From: Alphaproteobacteria bacterium | GTDB taxonomy: Bacteria; Pseudomonadota; Alphaproteobacteria; Caulobacterales; Caulobacteraceae | Assembly (NCBI GenBank): GCA_025359785.1 | Contig: JANYET010000019.1 | Location: 62,001 to 126,000, forward strand | Length of the DNA stretch: 64,000 nt | Direction: 5' to 3' | In this document: positions 21,136-29,296 of the stretch, piece after piece | Position numbering within the stretch: position 1 is the first letter of the stretch | How the letters are laid out: the number at the start of each line of letters is the position of its first letter | Made by a program: the position numbers and the translations under genes | The notes under the pieces: model-generated | What the model was told of the DNA's origin: nothing | Databases searched by the model: none | The model's input: the letters and a program-made list of their open reading frames with translations, nothing else

Positions 21136-22203
21136 ATGCCCTGCCTTCGCCCCTGCGGGCTCGCGCTCGCGCTGCTGTTCACCAGCCTGCTGCCTCTGGC
21201 GGCCCAAGCCAAGCCCATGGTGGTCAAGGTCGTGGTGCTCACCACCTTCGAAGCCGGCTCCTCGGCCGGCGCGGGCTCCGGCCAGGGCTCCGGCGAGTTC
21301 GTCTTGTGGGCCAACCGCCTGCCGCTCACCCACAAGCTGAAGGTGCCGGGCATCGAAGGCCGCGTGCTCTACTCCGACGATGGCGTGCTGGGGGTGGTGA
21401 CCGGCATGCGCGCCCGGGCCCGCGAGAGCGTCGCCGCCCTGGTCCTCGATCCCGACCTGGACCTGTCCCACGCCTACTGGATCGTCGCCGGGATCGCCGG
21501 CGTCGATCCTCGCGCCGGCTCGATCGGCAGCGCCGCCTGGGCGCGATACGTGGTCGACGCCGACCCGATCTTCGAGATGGACGACCGCGACATCCCCAAG
21601 GACTGGCCCGAGGGCCTGTGGTCGCTCGGCGCCGCGCGGCCCGGCGTGAAGGGCTCAGCGCCCGGCTCCAGCGACATGGTCTGGGCGCTGAACCCCGGCC
21701 TCACCGCCTGGGCGTTCAACCTCACCCGCGACATCGCGCTGCCCGACAACGACCAGCTCCGCGCCGTCCGCGCCAAATACCCCAGCGACCCCGCCGCGCT
21801 TCGCCCGCCCAGCGTCTTCCTCGGCGACGAGCTGGGCGCGACCCGCTTCTGGCACGGCCCCCGCCGCACGCAGTGGGCCCGCGACTGGGTCAGGCTCTGG
21901 ACCGATGGCAAGGGGGCCTTCGCCATGACCGCCTGCGAGGACCAGGGCATCCTTGACGTCCTCGGCCTTTTCGCCCGCCAAGGCCGGGTGGATGCGGGCC
22001 GCGTGCTCGTGCTGCGCACCGCCAGCAACTATTCCCGCCCTGGGGACAGCGAAACCCCCGAGATCCGGTTCGCGCCCGGCGGCGCGGCGGCGGCCTTCGA
22101 AGCCGCCTATCGGGTCGGCGCGCCGGTGGTGAAGGCGCTCGTCGCCGGCTGGGATCGCTACGCGGCGACGCCCCCCCAAGGCGCCGCGCCAAGCGGGCCC
22201 TAA
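21136..22203 (+). CDS. Purine nucleoside permease (NUP family), periplasmic
   Basis: 355 residues with a signal peptide (LALALLFTSLLPLAAQA). The mature start KPMVVKVVVLTTFEAGSS and the segments AYWIVAGIAGVDPRAGSIGS, SAAWARYVVDADPIFEMDDR, MTACEDQGI and LVLRTASNYSRP are characteristic of NUP proteins, first described in Candida and related in fold to nucleoside phosphorylases. In bacteria it is probably a periplasmic nucleoside hydrolase/phosphorylase-like or binding protein; transport itself is unproven. Last gene of the purine operon; its stop overlaps that of the convergent AGE gene in the sequence CTAA. Confidence 0.85.
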   Translation: MPCLRPCGLALALLFTSLLPLAAQAKPMVVKVVVLTTFEAGSSAGAGSGQGSGEFVLWANRLPLTHKLKVPGIEGRVLYSDDGVLGVVTGMRARARESVAALVLDPDLDLSHAYWIVAGIAGVDPRAGSIGSAAWARYVVDADPIFEMDDRDIPKDWPEGLWSLGAARPGVKGSAPGSSDMVWALNPGLTAWAFNLTRDIALPDNDQLRAVRAKYPSDPAALRPPSVFLGDELGATRFWHGPRRTQWARDWVRLWTDGKGAFAMTACEDQGILDVLGLFARQGRVDAGRVLVLRTASNYSRPGDSETPEIRFAPGGAAAAFEAAYRVGAPVVKALVAGWDRYAATPPQGAAPSGP

Positions 22204-23309
22204 GCCGCCGCGCTCAACGCCAGCACCGCGACAACCAGGTGGTAGAACGAGGTCGCTGGCGCCGGCTCGTCCACGAAGCTCCCGTCGGGCCTCAGCTTAT
22301 CGCGCCAGGCCCCGCGCGCCGGCGTCTCCAGATATTGCGCCAGGCCCCGCGCCGCCCGCAGGCCCTGCGCCGCGTCGCCCAGCACCACGGCGGCCTTCAG
22401 GTGCTCGGTCTGCGGCCACAGCCGCGCGGTCCCATCGCGCACCGAGAAATCGTCCCACAGCGCGTTGACCGCCACCTCGCGCACCGGATCGACGCCCCTC
22501 AACCCGTTCTCGAACAGGCGCCGCGCCGCGGTCCGCGCCTCGCTGTCGCCCCGCGCCACGCCCCATCGCTCCAGGAGCCAGGCCCATTCGAACTGGTGCC
22601 CCGGCTCGACGAGCCCGCCCTCGCCCTCCAGCGCGTTCCACGCCCCATCGAAGAACTCCCGCAGCGCGCCGGTCGCCGGATCGATGAACTTGCGCATCGC
22701 CAGCCCCGCGATCTCGTCCGACAGCAGCGTCCAGTCCCGCCCGCCGGTCGTCTCCCAGGCCATGGCGCTCTCGAACAGGTGCATGTGGCAGTTGGCCTGG
22801 TAGGGATGTGGCCCGTTCTCACGGAACCCGCCGCCCGCGACGCGGCGGTCCTGCAGGGCGGTGCGTGTACGCTCCGCCTCCATGGCCAGCCCCCGATCCG
22901 ACGGGTCCGCCGCCTGCAGCGCGGCCATCGCCAGCAGCGCGAAGGCCTGCTCGTAGATGTCTGCGTGCGCGTCGATCGCCGTCCCGTCGGCCGCCGCCCG
23001 GTTGAGGAACAGGCCATCCGGCCGCCGATAGGACGCCACGAACCGCCCCCAGCCGGTCCTGGCGACCTCCAGCCAGCGCGCGCCATAGCCGGCGTTCGCC
23101 GCCGAGGCGAAGACGAACACCTGCCGCGCCTGGGCCCGCGCCCGTCGGGACGCCGCGACCGGCGCGCCCTCGACGCTCAGCGCCTCGTGGAACAGACCCG
23201 CGCCGCCCACGTCGACGCCCGGCCCGGCCCACAGCGGCAGAGCGGCCTCGCGCAGCCAGGCCTCGTACCAGGCCGAGGCCTCGCTCAGATTGTCGAAACG
23301 GGCTGACAT
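22200..23309 (-). CDS. AGE family epimerase/isomerase
   Basis: 369 residues of the N-acylglucosamine 2-epimerase fold, an alpha/alpha-barrel with aromatic residues lining a sugar site. Indicative parts are QARQVFVFASAANAGYG, DAHADIYEQAFALLAMAAL, NCHMHLFESAMAWETTGG, EPGHQFEWAWLLERWG and RLWPQTEHLKAAVVLGD, with the histidines expected for mannose or mannose-6-phosphate isomerisation. The exact sugar cannot be read from sequence. It faces the purine operon tail to tail and has no obvious link to nucleobase breakdown. Confidence 0.85.
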   Translation of the reverse strand: MSARFDNLSEASAWYEAWLREAALPLWAGPGVDVGGAGLFHEALSVEGAPVAASRRARAQARQVFVFASAANAGYGARWLEVARTGWGRFVASYRRPDGLFLNRAAADGTAIDAHADIYEQAFALLAMAALQAADPSDRGLAMEAERTRTALQDRRVAGGGFRENGPHPYQANCHMHLFESAMAWETTGGRDWTLLSDEIAGLAMRKFIDPATGALREFFDGAWNALEGEGGLVEPGHQFEWAWLLERWGVARGDSEARTAARRLFENGLRGVDPVREVAVNALWDDFSVRDGTARLWPQTEHLKAAVVLGDAAQGLRAARGLAQYLETPARGAWRDKLRPDGSFVDEPAPATSFYHLVVAVLALSAAA

Positions 23310-23341
23310 CCGCGCCTTATGGCGGATTCTTGCGGCTTACG

Positions 23342-23593
23342 TCAGGCGTCGCAGGCCCGCGAGGCATGCGCGACATGGAAACATCCCGAGTGTGACAGCA
23401 CGATCCAGTCGCCGCAGCGGGCGATCACCGGGCCCTCCGGCGTGCGCACCTGCACCGCGGCGCTCTCCACCACCGCGCAGGCCTCCTCGCCCAGCCACCG
23501 CCACAGCGTGCGCCAGCTGGCCTTGTCGCTGGGCGGCGGCACACGCAGCGCCGCACCGTGGTCAAAGGGCGGGTGGAGGCGGATGGGACGCAT
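23342..23593 (-). CDS. Small conserved protein, PGDYG-like
   Basis: 83 residues starting MRPIRLHPPFDHGAALRVPP. The C-terminal half VRTPEGPVIARCGDWIVLSH resembles the PGDYG-type domain of small phage and bacterial proteins (pattern of a strand ending in GDW-I). An open frame extends upstream in the same phase, but the ATG at 23593 fits the conserved part. It is transcribed with or just before the AGE gene (32 bp gap). Function unknown; it may be a real short gene or a decayed one. Confidence 0.55.
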   Translation of the reverse strand: MRPIRLHPPFDHGAALRVPPPSDKASWRTLWRWLGEEACAVVESAAVQVRTPEGPVIARCGDWIVLSHSGCFHVAHASRACDA

Positions 23594-23671
23594 GGTGACT
23601 TTGGGAACCTTTGGGCGCGAACGGCGTCGTCTTCCGGTGCAGATCGCCGGTGCTTCGGTCACCAAGTGCTT

Positions 23672-23700
23672 AACCGCGCGGCGCCGGTGGCGCGGGTTTT
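23672..23700 (+). terminator. Possible intrinsic terminator or stem-loop
   Basis: CCGCGC (23674-23679) pairs with GCGCGG (23690-23695) over a 10-base GC-rich loop, followed by GTTTT. No plus-strand gene ends just before it, so its role is unclear; it lies in the 234-bp gap between the small ORF and the XRE gene. The rest of that gap holds TATAGT (23785-23790), a possible -10 box for the XRE gene, without a good -35. Confidence 0.35.
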
Positions 23701-23827
23701 GCTGTCGCTTGCGGTCGGGCACGCAAATTGTCGCACGGTGATCGTCGAAGCAGGCTTTTCACAATGGAAACATGTAGCTTAACCTATAGTAGAGCTGTCA
23801 CGCGGGTCCGGGGGGACTTGAGGTCGC

Positions 23828-24271
23828 GTGAAGAAACGGCCGGGGAGATGGAAATTGGCTGACCCGTCAACGAAAGCGCCCGACCCGATGGACGTGGCTT
23901 TGGGCGCCGCCGTCCGCATCCGCAGGCGGACCATCGGCATCTCGCAGGAGGCGCTCGCCGAGCAGTGCGGCGTCAGCTTCCAGCAGATCCAGAAATACGA
24001 GAACGGCGCGAATCGGATTTCGTTCTCGCGGCTGGTGCAGATCGCGCGCGCGCTGAAGTGCCGGGTCGTCGACCTGATGGATGTGCTGGACGGCCCGGAC
24101 CGCGAGATCACCGGCGACCTCGACCTGCTCACCCGCATGCGCACGCCCGGCGCCATCGAGCTGCTGGCCGCCTACGAACAGATGGCCCCGGACGCCCGCA
24201 CCTCGCTGGTCGGCCTGCTGCGCGCCGTCACCGCCGACCCCGCGAACGCCAAGAGTCGGCAGCTGGCCTAG
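23828..24271 (+). CDS. XRE-family transcriptional regulator
   Basis: 147 residues if begun at GTG 23828. The XRE helix-turn-helix spans about residues 24-80: GAAVRIRRRTIGISQEALAE, GVSFQQIQKYENGANRISF and LVQIARALKCRVVDLMDVL. The C-terminal part (TRMRTPGAIELLAAYEQM) is the short tail seen in many Caulobacterales XRE proteins. A TTG at 23855 with GGGGAG upstream and an ATG at 23888 are alternative starts; GAGG before the GTG supports the longest form. Neighbours give no clear target. Confidence 0.85.
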   Translation: MKKRPGRWKLADPSTKAPDPMDVALGAAVRIRRRTIGISQEALAEQCGVSFQQIQKYENGANRISFSRLVQIARALKCRVVDLMDVLDGPDREITGDLDLLTRMRTPGAIELLAAYEQMAPDARTSLVGLLRAVTADPANAKSRQLA

Positions 24272-24357
24272 GATACGTCGCCAGCGTCGCGTCTCGCCGC
24301 GCGAGCTCGGTCGGCTGGGTGGATGTTGAACCGACCCATCTGCATTAGGGTCACGCG

Positions 24358-25836
24358 ATGGATTCCCCCGTCTCTGTCCTCACTCCCGGCCCTGCCCCCA
24401 TCATCGTCTGGTTCCGGCGCGATCTGCGCCTGAGCGACAATCCGGCCCTGGCCGCGGCCGTGGCCAGCGGCCGGCCCATCGTGCCGCTCTACGTGTTGGA
24501 TGAGACCCCAGGGTTACGGGCGCCCGGCGCCGCGTCCCTTTGGTGGCTCGACCAGTCGCTGCGGCGGCTCGCAGCGTCGCTCGAGGCGCTCGGCTCGCGC
24601 CTCATCCTGCGGCGCGGGCCGGCGGCGGCGGTGCTGGACGGCCTGGCGCGAGACACCGGCGCGGCCAAGGTGGTCTGGAACCGGCTCTACGATCCCGGCG
24701 TCACCGATCGCGACACCGCCTTGAAGGCCGCGCTGAAGGGCCAGGGCGTGGCGGTCACCAGCTTCAACGGCGCCCTGCTCTCCGAGCCGTGGACCGTGCG
24801 CAATAAAAGCGGTGAGCCCTTCAAGGTGTTCACCCCGTTCTGGCGCGCCGCCCGCGCCGGCCTGGACCTCACGCCACTGCATCCGACGCCCGCCGCGCTG
24901 ATCGCGCCCACGGCATGGCCGGCCACTGAGCGTCTGGAGACCTGGAGTCTGCAGCCGACCAAGCCGGATTGGACAGCGGGCTTCGGCATCTGGACGCCCG
25001 GCGAGGCCGGTGCGCGCCGCCGCCTTGAAGATTTCCTCGCTACAGGCCTCGCGCGGTACGCGGAAGGGCGCGACATTCCGGCCGGGGGCGCGGTGTCGCG
25101 CCTGTCGCCGCATCTGCATTTCGGCGAGATCAGCCCGCGCCAGGTCTGGGCGGCCCTGGACGACGCGGTCGAGGCCAGGCCCGGCCTGGACCGCCACGCC
25201 GAAAAGTTCCGCGCCGAGCTGGGTTGGCGGGAGTTCAGCCACGCCCTGCTGTTCTACAATCCTGAGATGGAAAGCCGGAACTTCAAGCCGGCCTACGACG
25301 CCTTTCCCTGGCGCGAAGACCCCATCGCCTTCACGGCGTGGACCAAGGGCCGGACCGGCTATCCGATGGTCGACGCCGGCATGCGCGAACTCTGGGCGAC
25401 GGGCTTCATGCACAACCGCGTGCGCATGCTGACCGCGTCCTTCCTGGTCAAGCATCTGCTGCTCGACTGGCGGCTGGGCGAGGCGTGGTTCTGGGACACC
25501 CTGCTGGACGCGGATCGGGCCAACAACGCCGCTGGCTGGCAATGGGTGGCGGGATCCGGCGCCGATGCCGCCCCCTATTTCCGGATCTTCAGCCCGATGG
25601 GCCAGGGCGAGAAGTTCGACACCAACGGCGCCTACGTCCGCCGCTGGGTCCCGGAGCTGGCGCGGCTGCCGGACGCAGTGGTCCATAGTCCCTGGACGGC
25701 GGACCCCCGGATCCTGCGCGCCGCCGGAGTGGTGCTCGGCCAGACCTACCCGCATCCCATCGTCGACCACGGCTTCGCCAGGGACCGGGCGTTGGCCGCG
25801 CTGAAGCACACCAGGCTGGATGGCTCCGAGGCGTGA
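24358..25836 (+). CDS. phrB: Deoxyribodipyrimidine photolyase
   Basis: 492 residues. Repairs UV-made cyclobutane pyrimidine dimers with blue light using FADH-. The N-terminal antenna domain begins IIVWFRRDLRLSDNPAL; the FAD domain has LSPHLHFGEISPRQVW, ELGWREFSHALLFYNPEM, GMRELWATGFMHNRVRM and FWDTLLDADRANNAAGWQW with the conserved tryptophans. The NxxGWQW pattern supports a class I CPD photolyase rather than a cryptochrome. It is convergent with the CarH/LitR-like gene 20 bp away; that regulator family often controls photolyase genes. Confidence 0.95.
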   Translation: MDSPVSVLTPGPAPIIVWFRRDLRLSDNPALAAAVASGRPIVPLYVLDETPGLRAPGAASLWWLDQSLRRLAASLEALGSRLILRRGPAAAVLDGLARDTGAAKVVWNRLYDPGVTDRDTALKAALKGQGVAVTSFNGALLSEPWTVRNKSGEPFKVFTPFWRAARAGLDLTPLHPTPAALIAPTAWPATERLETWSLQPTKPDWTAGFGIWTPGEAGARRRLEDFLATGLARYAEGRDIPAGGAVSRLSPHLHFGEISPRQVWAALDDAVEARPGLDRHAEKFRAELGWREFSHALLFYNPEMESRNFKPAYDAFPWREDPIAFTAWTKGRTGYPMVDAGMRELWATGFMHNRVRMLTASFLVKHLLLDWRLGEAWFWDTLLDADRANNAAGWQWVAGSGADAAPYFRIFSPMGQGEKFDTNGAYVRRWVPELARLPDAVVHSPWTADPRILRAAGVVLGQTYPHPIVDHGFARDRALAALKHTRLDGSEA

Positions 25837-25855
25837 GCTTGCCGGGCGATTCGCG

Positions 25856-26803
25856 TCAGGGGTGAGCTTCGCTCGCCGGCTCCGCCACGCGGGCCCGCCA
25901 CGCGCCGACGGCCGGCGCGATCGCCGACAGTTCGCGGAACACCAGGCACCCCGCCTTGGGGCGCAGGCCGGGGCAGGCGCCGCCCGCCCAGATCTCCACC
26001 GTCTCGGGCGCCAGCGCGCGCAGTTCGGCAAGGCCGGTCATCGCCTGCGGCGCCGGGAAGGTCGATGAGAACGACAGCGCCAGAATGTCGGCTCCGTGCG
26101 CCCGGGCGGCAGCGGCGATTTCGGGGATCGGGGTCTGGACGCCCAGCGATATGCCGATACAGCCTTCGAGGGTGAACATCGCTTCGGCCATCAGCAGGCC
26201 AAGGGCATGCGGCTCCTGCGGGAAGGTGCCGAACAGCACCCGTGGGCGCCCGCGCGGCGCACCGGCCCCCTGGGCGGCGTTGATGGCGCTGCGCAGGACC
26301 GAGGTGAACTGCTCGGTGAACAGGTGTTCCTGATGGATCTCGAGCTCGCCGCGTGACCAGGCGGCGCCGACCGCCCCAGCCAGTCCCGGACCAATCGTCG
26401 CCGCGAAGGCCCCCAGACCGGCCCGCAGGACGATGGCGTTCAAGACCTCGCGCAGGCGCACCGCATCGTAGGCCGCGAGCAGCGTCAGGACCTGCTGAGC
26501 CTCTGACCCGATGGCCTGGGGCGTGCTGACGTCGAGCCGCCGCAGCAGCCCCGAGAGCTCCTCGTCGGAGCGGCCAACCACTTTTCCGGGACGATGGCCA
26601 GCGTCCACGAGGCGGCGGAGCAAGCGCAGGGTGGCCACCTGGTCGGCCGGGTAGAGCCGTTCGTCATGGCGATCGCGCAGCGGGTTGGGGAAGCCATAGC
26701 GGCGCTCCCAGACCCGCAACGTGTCCTTCGGCAAGCCGCAGTCGCGCTCTACCGCGGCGATGCTCATCAGGGGCGCGCTGCTGGGTTCGTCTCTATTTGT
26801 CAT
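25856..26803 (-). CDS. litR: MerR-family B12-binding photoreceptor regulator (CarH/LitR type)
   Basis: 315 residues. The MerR HTH ([20 protein letters not shown] then [18 protein letters not shown]) occupies about residues 12-80. The linker has the W-x9-EH signature of light-sensing members ([12 protein letters not shown]), and the cobalamin domain starts with [16 protein letters not shown], whose E-x-H-x-x-G matches the lower-ligand histidine motif. These proteins bind adenosylcobalamin, repress in the dark and leave DNA when light breaks the Co-C bond. ATG at 26803; a TTG two codons earlier is possible and no clear ribosome site is visible. A TTTGTC-N3-GACAA palindrome overlaps the start codon, suggesting autorepression. 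Confidence 0.9.
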   Translation of the reverse strand: MTNRDEPSSAPLMSIAAVERDCGLPKDTLRVWERRYGFPNPLRDRHDERLYPADQVATLRLLRRLVDAGHRPGKVVGRSDEELSGLLRRLDVSTPQAIGSEAQQVLTLLAAYDAVRLREVLNAIVLRAGLGAFAATIGPGLAGAVGAAWSRGELEIHQEHLFTEQFTSVLRSAINAAQGAGAPRGRPRVLFGTFPQEPHALGLLMAEAMFTLEGCIGISLGVQTPIPEIAAAARAHGADILALSFSSTFPAPQAMTGLAELRALAPETVEIWAGGACPGLRPKAGCLVFRELSAIAPAVGAWRARVAEPASEAHP

Positions 26804-26810
26804 GGACAAC
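26796..26810. promoter_or_regulatory. Candidate CarH/LitR operator 1
   Basis: TTTGTC-ATG-GACAAC, an inverted repeat matching operator 2 in both half-sites except the last base. It covers the start codon of the MerR-B12 gene, a position that suits autorepression. Its centre (26803) lies 53 bp from the centre of operator 2, about five helical turns. Confidence 0.55.
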
Positions 26811-26847
26811 TATCAGTTAGGCTCTGGACACTCGGTTGATAAAGCGT

Positions 26848-26864
26848 ATTTGTCCAGGACAAAT
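26848..26864. promoter_or_regulatory. Candidate CarH/LitR operator 2 in the folE2 promoter
   Basis: ATTTGTCCAGGACAAAT is a perfect 8+1+8 palindrome. It begins 6 bp after TTGATA (26836-26841), a plausible -35 box, so it would occupy the spacer and -10 of the folE2 promoter and block polymerase when bound. The half-site TTTGTC is shared with operator 1. Confidence 0.6.
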
Positions 26865-26879
26865 AGACGAAAGACCGCC

Positions 26880-27677
26880 ATGACCCTGATCACCGCAGCG
26901 CCGTTGCCGGATGTGCAGTCCAGCGTGGATTCGCGAAATATTGTCATACAGCGCGTGGGTGTGAAATCGGTCACCTACCCGGTGCTCGTCGCCACCCAGG
27001 ACGGCCCCCAGCCCTCGGTGGCGGTGATCGACATGGACGTGCGCCTCCCCGCCCACGCCAAGGGAACGCACATGTCGCGGTTCCTGGAGGTGCTGGAGGA
27101 TTTCAAGACGCCCCTGTCGGCGGAGAGCCTCGCGAGCCTGATGGCGATCATGCTCCGCCGGCTCGACGCCGACAGCGGGTCAATCGAGATGCGGATGCCG
27201 TATTTCGTCCGCAAGACCGCGCCGGTGTCGGGGGTCTCGAGCCTTCTCGACCACCAGCTGACCCTGCGCGCGCAGCAGGCGGATGGGCGCCTGTCGATCA
27301 CCCAGCAGATCCTGACGCCGGTCACCAGCCTCTGCCCCTGCTCCAAGGAAATCTCGCTGTACGGCGCCCACAACCAGCGCTCGCACATCATCATTGCCGC
27401 GACCCTGGCCGACGGCGCGGTGCTGCCGGTGCAGGCGCTCATCGATATCGCCGAGGCCAGCGCGTCCTGCCAGCTCTGGGGCCTGCTGAAACGGCCGGAC
27501 GAGAAATACGTCACTGAGCGCGCCTATGAGAACCCGAAGTTCGTGGAAGACCTGGTCCGCGACATCGCCGTTGCGCTGTCCGCCGACCCGCGCGTCGCCC
27601 GCTACGAAGTCTCGTCAGAGAACTTCGAGTCCATCCACAATCATTCGGCCTTTGCATGGCTATCGGGCCCGCAGTAG
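26880..27677 (+). CDS. folE2: GTP cyclohydrolase IB
   Basis: 265 residues of the FolE2 (COG1469) family, which makes 7,8-dihydroneopterin triphosphate from GTP for folate and related pterins. The signature region [20 protein letters not shown] holds the catalytic Cys and metal His; also present are [14 protein letters not shown] and [14 protein letters not shown] with its C-terminal histidines. The ATG at 26880 has the weak sequence GAAAGACC upstream. Head of a four-gene operon divergent from the MerR-B12 gene. Folate could supply the MTHF antenna of the photolyase, but that link is inferred. Confidence 0.93.
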   Translation: MTLITAAPLPDVQSSVDSRNIVIQRVGVKSVTYPVLVATQDGPQPSVAVIDMDVRLPAHAKGTHMSRFLEVLEDFKTPLSAESLASLMAIMLRRLDADSGSIEMRMPYFVRKTAPVSGVSSLLDHQLTLRAQQADGRLSITQQILTPVTSLCPCSKEISLYGAHNQRSHIIIAATLADGAVLPVQALIDIAEASASCQLWGLLKRPDEKYVTERAYENPKFVEDLVRDIAVALSADPRVARYEVSSENFESIHNHSAFAWLSGPQ

Positions 27678-28060
27678 CCGCGGCGGCGGATACGGGCGCG
27701 CTCACCGTCTGGTACGATGGCGACTGTCCGATCTGCACCGCCGAGATCGGGCTGATGCGCCGACTCGATCGCGCCTCGGCGATCGCTTTCGTCGATCTCA
27801 GCCTGCCGGGAGGCTGTCCTACCGATCGCAACGCGCGCCTGGCCCGTCTGCACGCCCAGCCGCGCGGCGGGGCCATGGTCTCCGGCGCCGCCGCCTTCGT
27901 GGCCATGTGGCGCGTCCTGCCGGCCCTTCGCCCTCTCGCCGTGCTCGCCTCGCCGCCACCCGTGCTCTGGATCCTGGAGCGCGCCTATGGGCTGTTTCTT
28001 CGGGTGCGTCCGGCGCTGCAGGCTACCGCGCGATGGGCCCTGGCGCGGCGGTCGCGATGA
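27656..28060 (+). CDS. DCC-type thiol-disulfide oxidoreductase (DUF393)
   Basis: 134 residues. The defining motif is [20 protein letters not shown], the DxxCxxC of the DCC/YuxK family; AFVDLS and [19 protein letters not shown] follow, then a hydrophobic C-terminus. The ATG at 27656 overlaps the end of folE2 by 22 bases; a later start would remove little of the domain. This family is a frequent member of light-induced LitR gene groups in proteobacteria, as I recall; its redox partner is unknown. Confidence 0.85.
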   Translation: MAIGPAVAAAADTGALTVWYDGDCPICTAEIGLMRRLDRASAIAFVDLSLPGGCPTDRNARLARLHAQPRGGAMVSGAAAFVAMWRVLPALRPLAVLASPPPVLWILERAYGLFLRVRPALQATARWALARRSR

Positions 28061-28500
28061 GCCCGCCAGCCGACCGGGTCCCGAGGGCGGTGCTGGTCTA
28101 CGGTGTCCTGGGGATTATCCCCTTCTGGGCGGCGCCGGTCGCGGGCCTGCTGGCGCCCGCCTGGACCGGCCTGGCGGCCGCCATCGCGGCGCTCTACGCG
28201 GGCCTGATCCTGTCGTTCCTGGGCGGGGCCCGATGGGGTCTGGCTGTACGCGACGCCGCACCCGATCCCATCGTCGTGGGCCTGGCCATGACGCCGACGC
28301 TGGCTGGCCTCGCTGTGCTGGTGTTCACCCACGGCGCGGTACGTGTGCAGTTGCTGGCGCTCGCCGCGGCGCTGGCCCTGAACTGGGGGTGGGACGTCAG
28401 CGCCAGGCGCTTGCCGCCGTGGTACGCCCGCCTCCGCACCGGGCTCACCCTGGGCGCCGTCGGCGGGCTCTGCGTCGGGGCCCTGCAGCTTTCGCGGTGA
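28057..28500 (+). CDS. DUF3429 integral membrane protein
   Basis: 147 residues with four to five hydrophobic segments. Family features are VLVYGVLGIIPFWAAPVAG, YAGLILSFLGGARWGLAV and LALNWGWDVSARRLPPWYARLR. Function is unknown. Start ATG overlaps the stop of the DCC gene (ATGA). Expected in the inner membrane; co-expression with folE2 and the SDR suggests part of the same light response. Confidence 0.85.
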   Translation: MSPPADRVPRAVLVYGVLGIIPFWAAPVAGLLAPAWTGLAAAIAALYAGLILSFLGGARWGLAVRDAAPDPIVVGLAMTPTLAGLAVLVFTHGAVRVQLLALAAALALNWGWDVSARRLPPWYARLRTGLTLGAVGGLCVGALQLSR

Positions 28501-28508
28501 CCGGCGCC

Positions 28509-29237
28509 ATGGATAGCGACATCGCGGTCCTGGTCGGGGCCGGCGGCGGCATCGGCCGCGCGCTGATCGAAGCGCTGCGCGGCGACCCACGCTTCGCTCA
28601 TGTCATCGGCCTCGCACGCCGGCGGCCTTCCGCTATGGCCGACGACGCCGGCCACACCTGGCTCGAAGCCGATATCCTGGACGCCCCGAGCCTGGCGGCG
28701 GCCGCGCGGCGGATCGCCGAGTTCGGCGCGCCCACCCGCATCATCGTCGCCACCGGCGTGCTGCACGGGCCCGGCCTGAGCCCGGAGAAATCCTTGCGCG
28801 CCCTGCGCGCCGACGCCCTGAGCCGGCTGTTCCAGATCAACGCCATAGGTCCGGCCCTGGTCGCCCAGCAGCTCCTGCCGCTGACGCCGCGCGACCGGCC
28901 GTCGGTCTTCGCGGCCCTCTCGGCCCGCGTCGGCAGCATCGCCGACAACGCACTCGGCGGCTGGTACGGCTACCGCGCCTCCAAGGCCGCGCTGAACATG
29001 CTGATCCATACGGCGGCCATCGAGCACGCCCGCAGCCATCCGCTGGCGGTCTGCGTGGCGATCCATCCCGGAACCGTCGCCACCCCGCTCAGCGAACCCT
29101 TCACCGGCCAGACACCCCCGGAGCGCCTGCTGACGCCAGAAGCCGCCGCGAGCCGCATCCTGCGGACCCTCGACGACCTGAGCCCGCGGGCCACCGGCGG
29201 CTTCTACGCCGCCGACGGCGCCGCGATCCCCTGGTGA
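28509..29237 (+). CDS. SDR-family oxidoreductase (CsgA/C-factor-like)
   Basis: 242 residues. The Rossmann motif is VLVGAGGGIGRALIEAL; the active site YxxxK appears in GWYGYRASKAALNMLIH, with ALSARVGSIADNALGG giving the serine. The IHPGTVATPLSEPF segment is typical of the C-factor-like SDRs often found in LitR-linked gene groups. A GTG at 28497 overlapping the previous stop would add four residues (MTGA); ATG 28509 is chosen as the conventional start. Substrate unknown. Confidence 0.85.
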   Translation: MDSDIAVLVGAGGGIGRALIEALRGDPRFAHVIGLARRRPSAMADDAGHTWLEADILDAPSLAAAARRIAEFGAPTRIIVATGVLHGPGLSPEKSLRALRADALSRLFQINAIGPALVAQQLLPLTPRDRPSVFAALSARVGSIADNALGGWYGYRASKAALNMLIHTAAIEHARSHPLAVCVAIHPGTVATPLSEPFTGQTPPERLLTPEAAASRILRTLDDLSPRATGGFYAADGAAIPW

Positions 29238-29245
29238 CGGGTTTT

Positions 29246-29272
29246 GGTCACGGTTACCGTGCCACCGTGACC
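29246..29272. other. Perfect 9-bp inverted repeat between convergent genes
   Basis: GGTCACGGT (29246-29254) and ACCGTGACC (29264-29272) form a strong stem with a 9-base loop in the 59-bp gap between the SDR and the thioredoxin gene. No T-tract follows on either strand, so it is not a classical intrinsic terminator, but it could still stop or protect both transcripts. Confidence 0.5.
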
Positions 29273-29296
29273 CCAGGCTTCGACCCCGGCGATCCC

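Noticed and set aside
29246..29272. Intrinsic terminator
   Set aside because: The stem is strong but no T-run follows on either strand; listed only as an inverted repeat.
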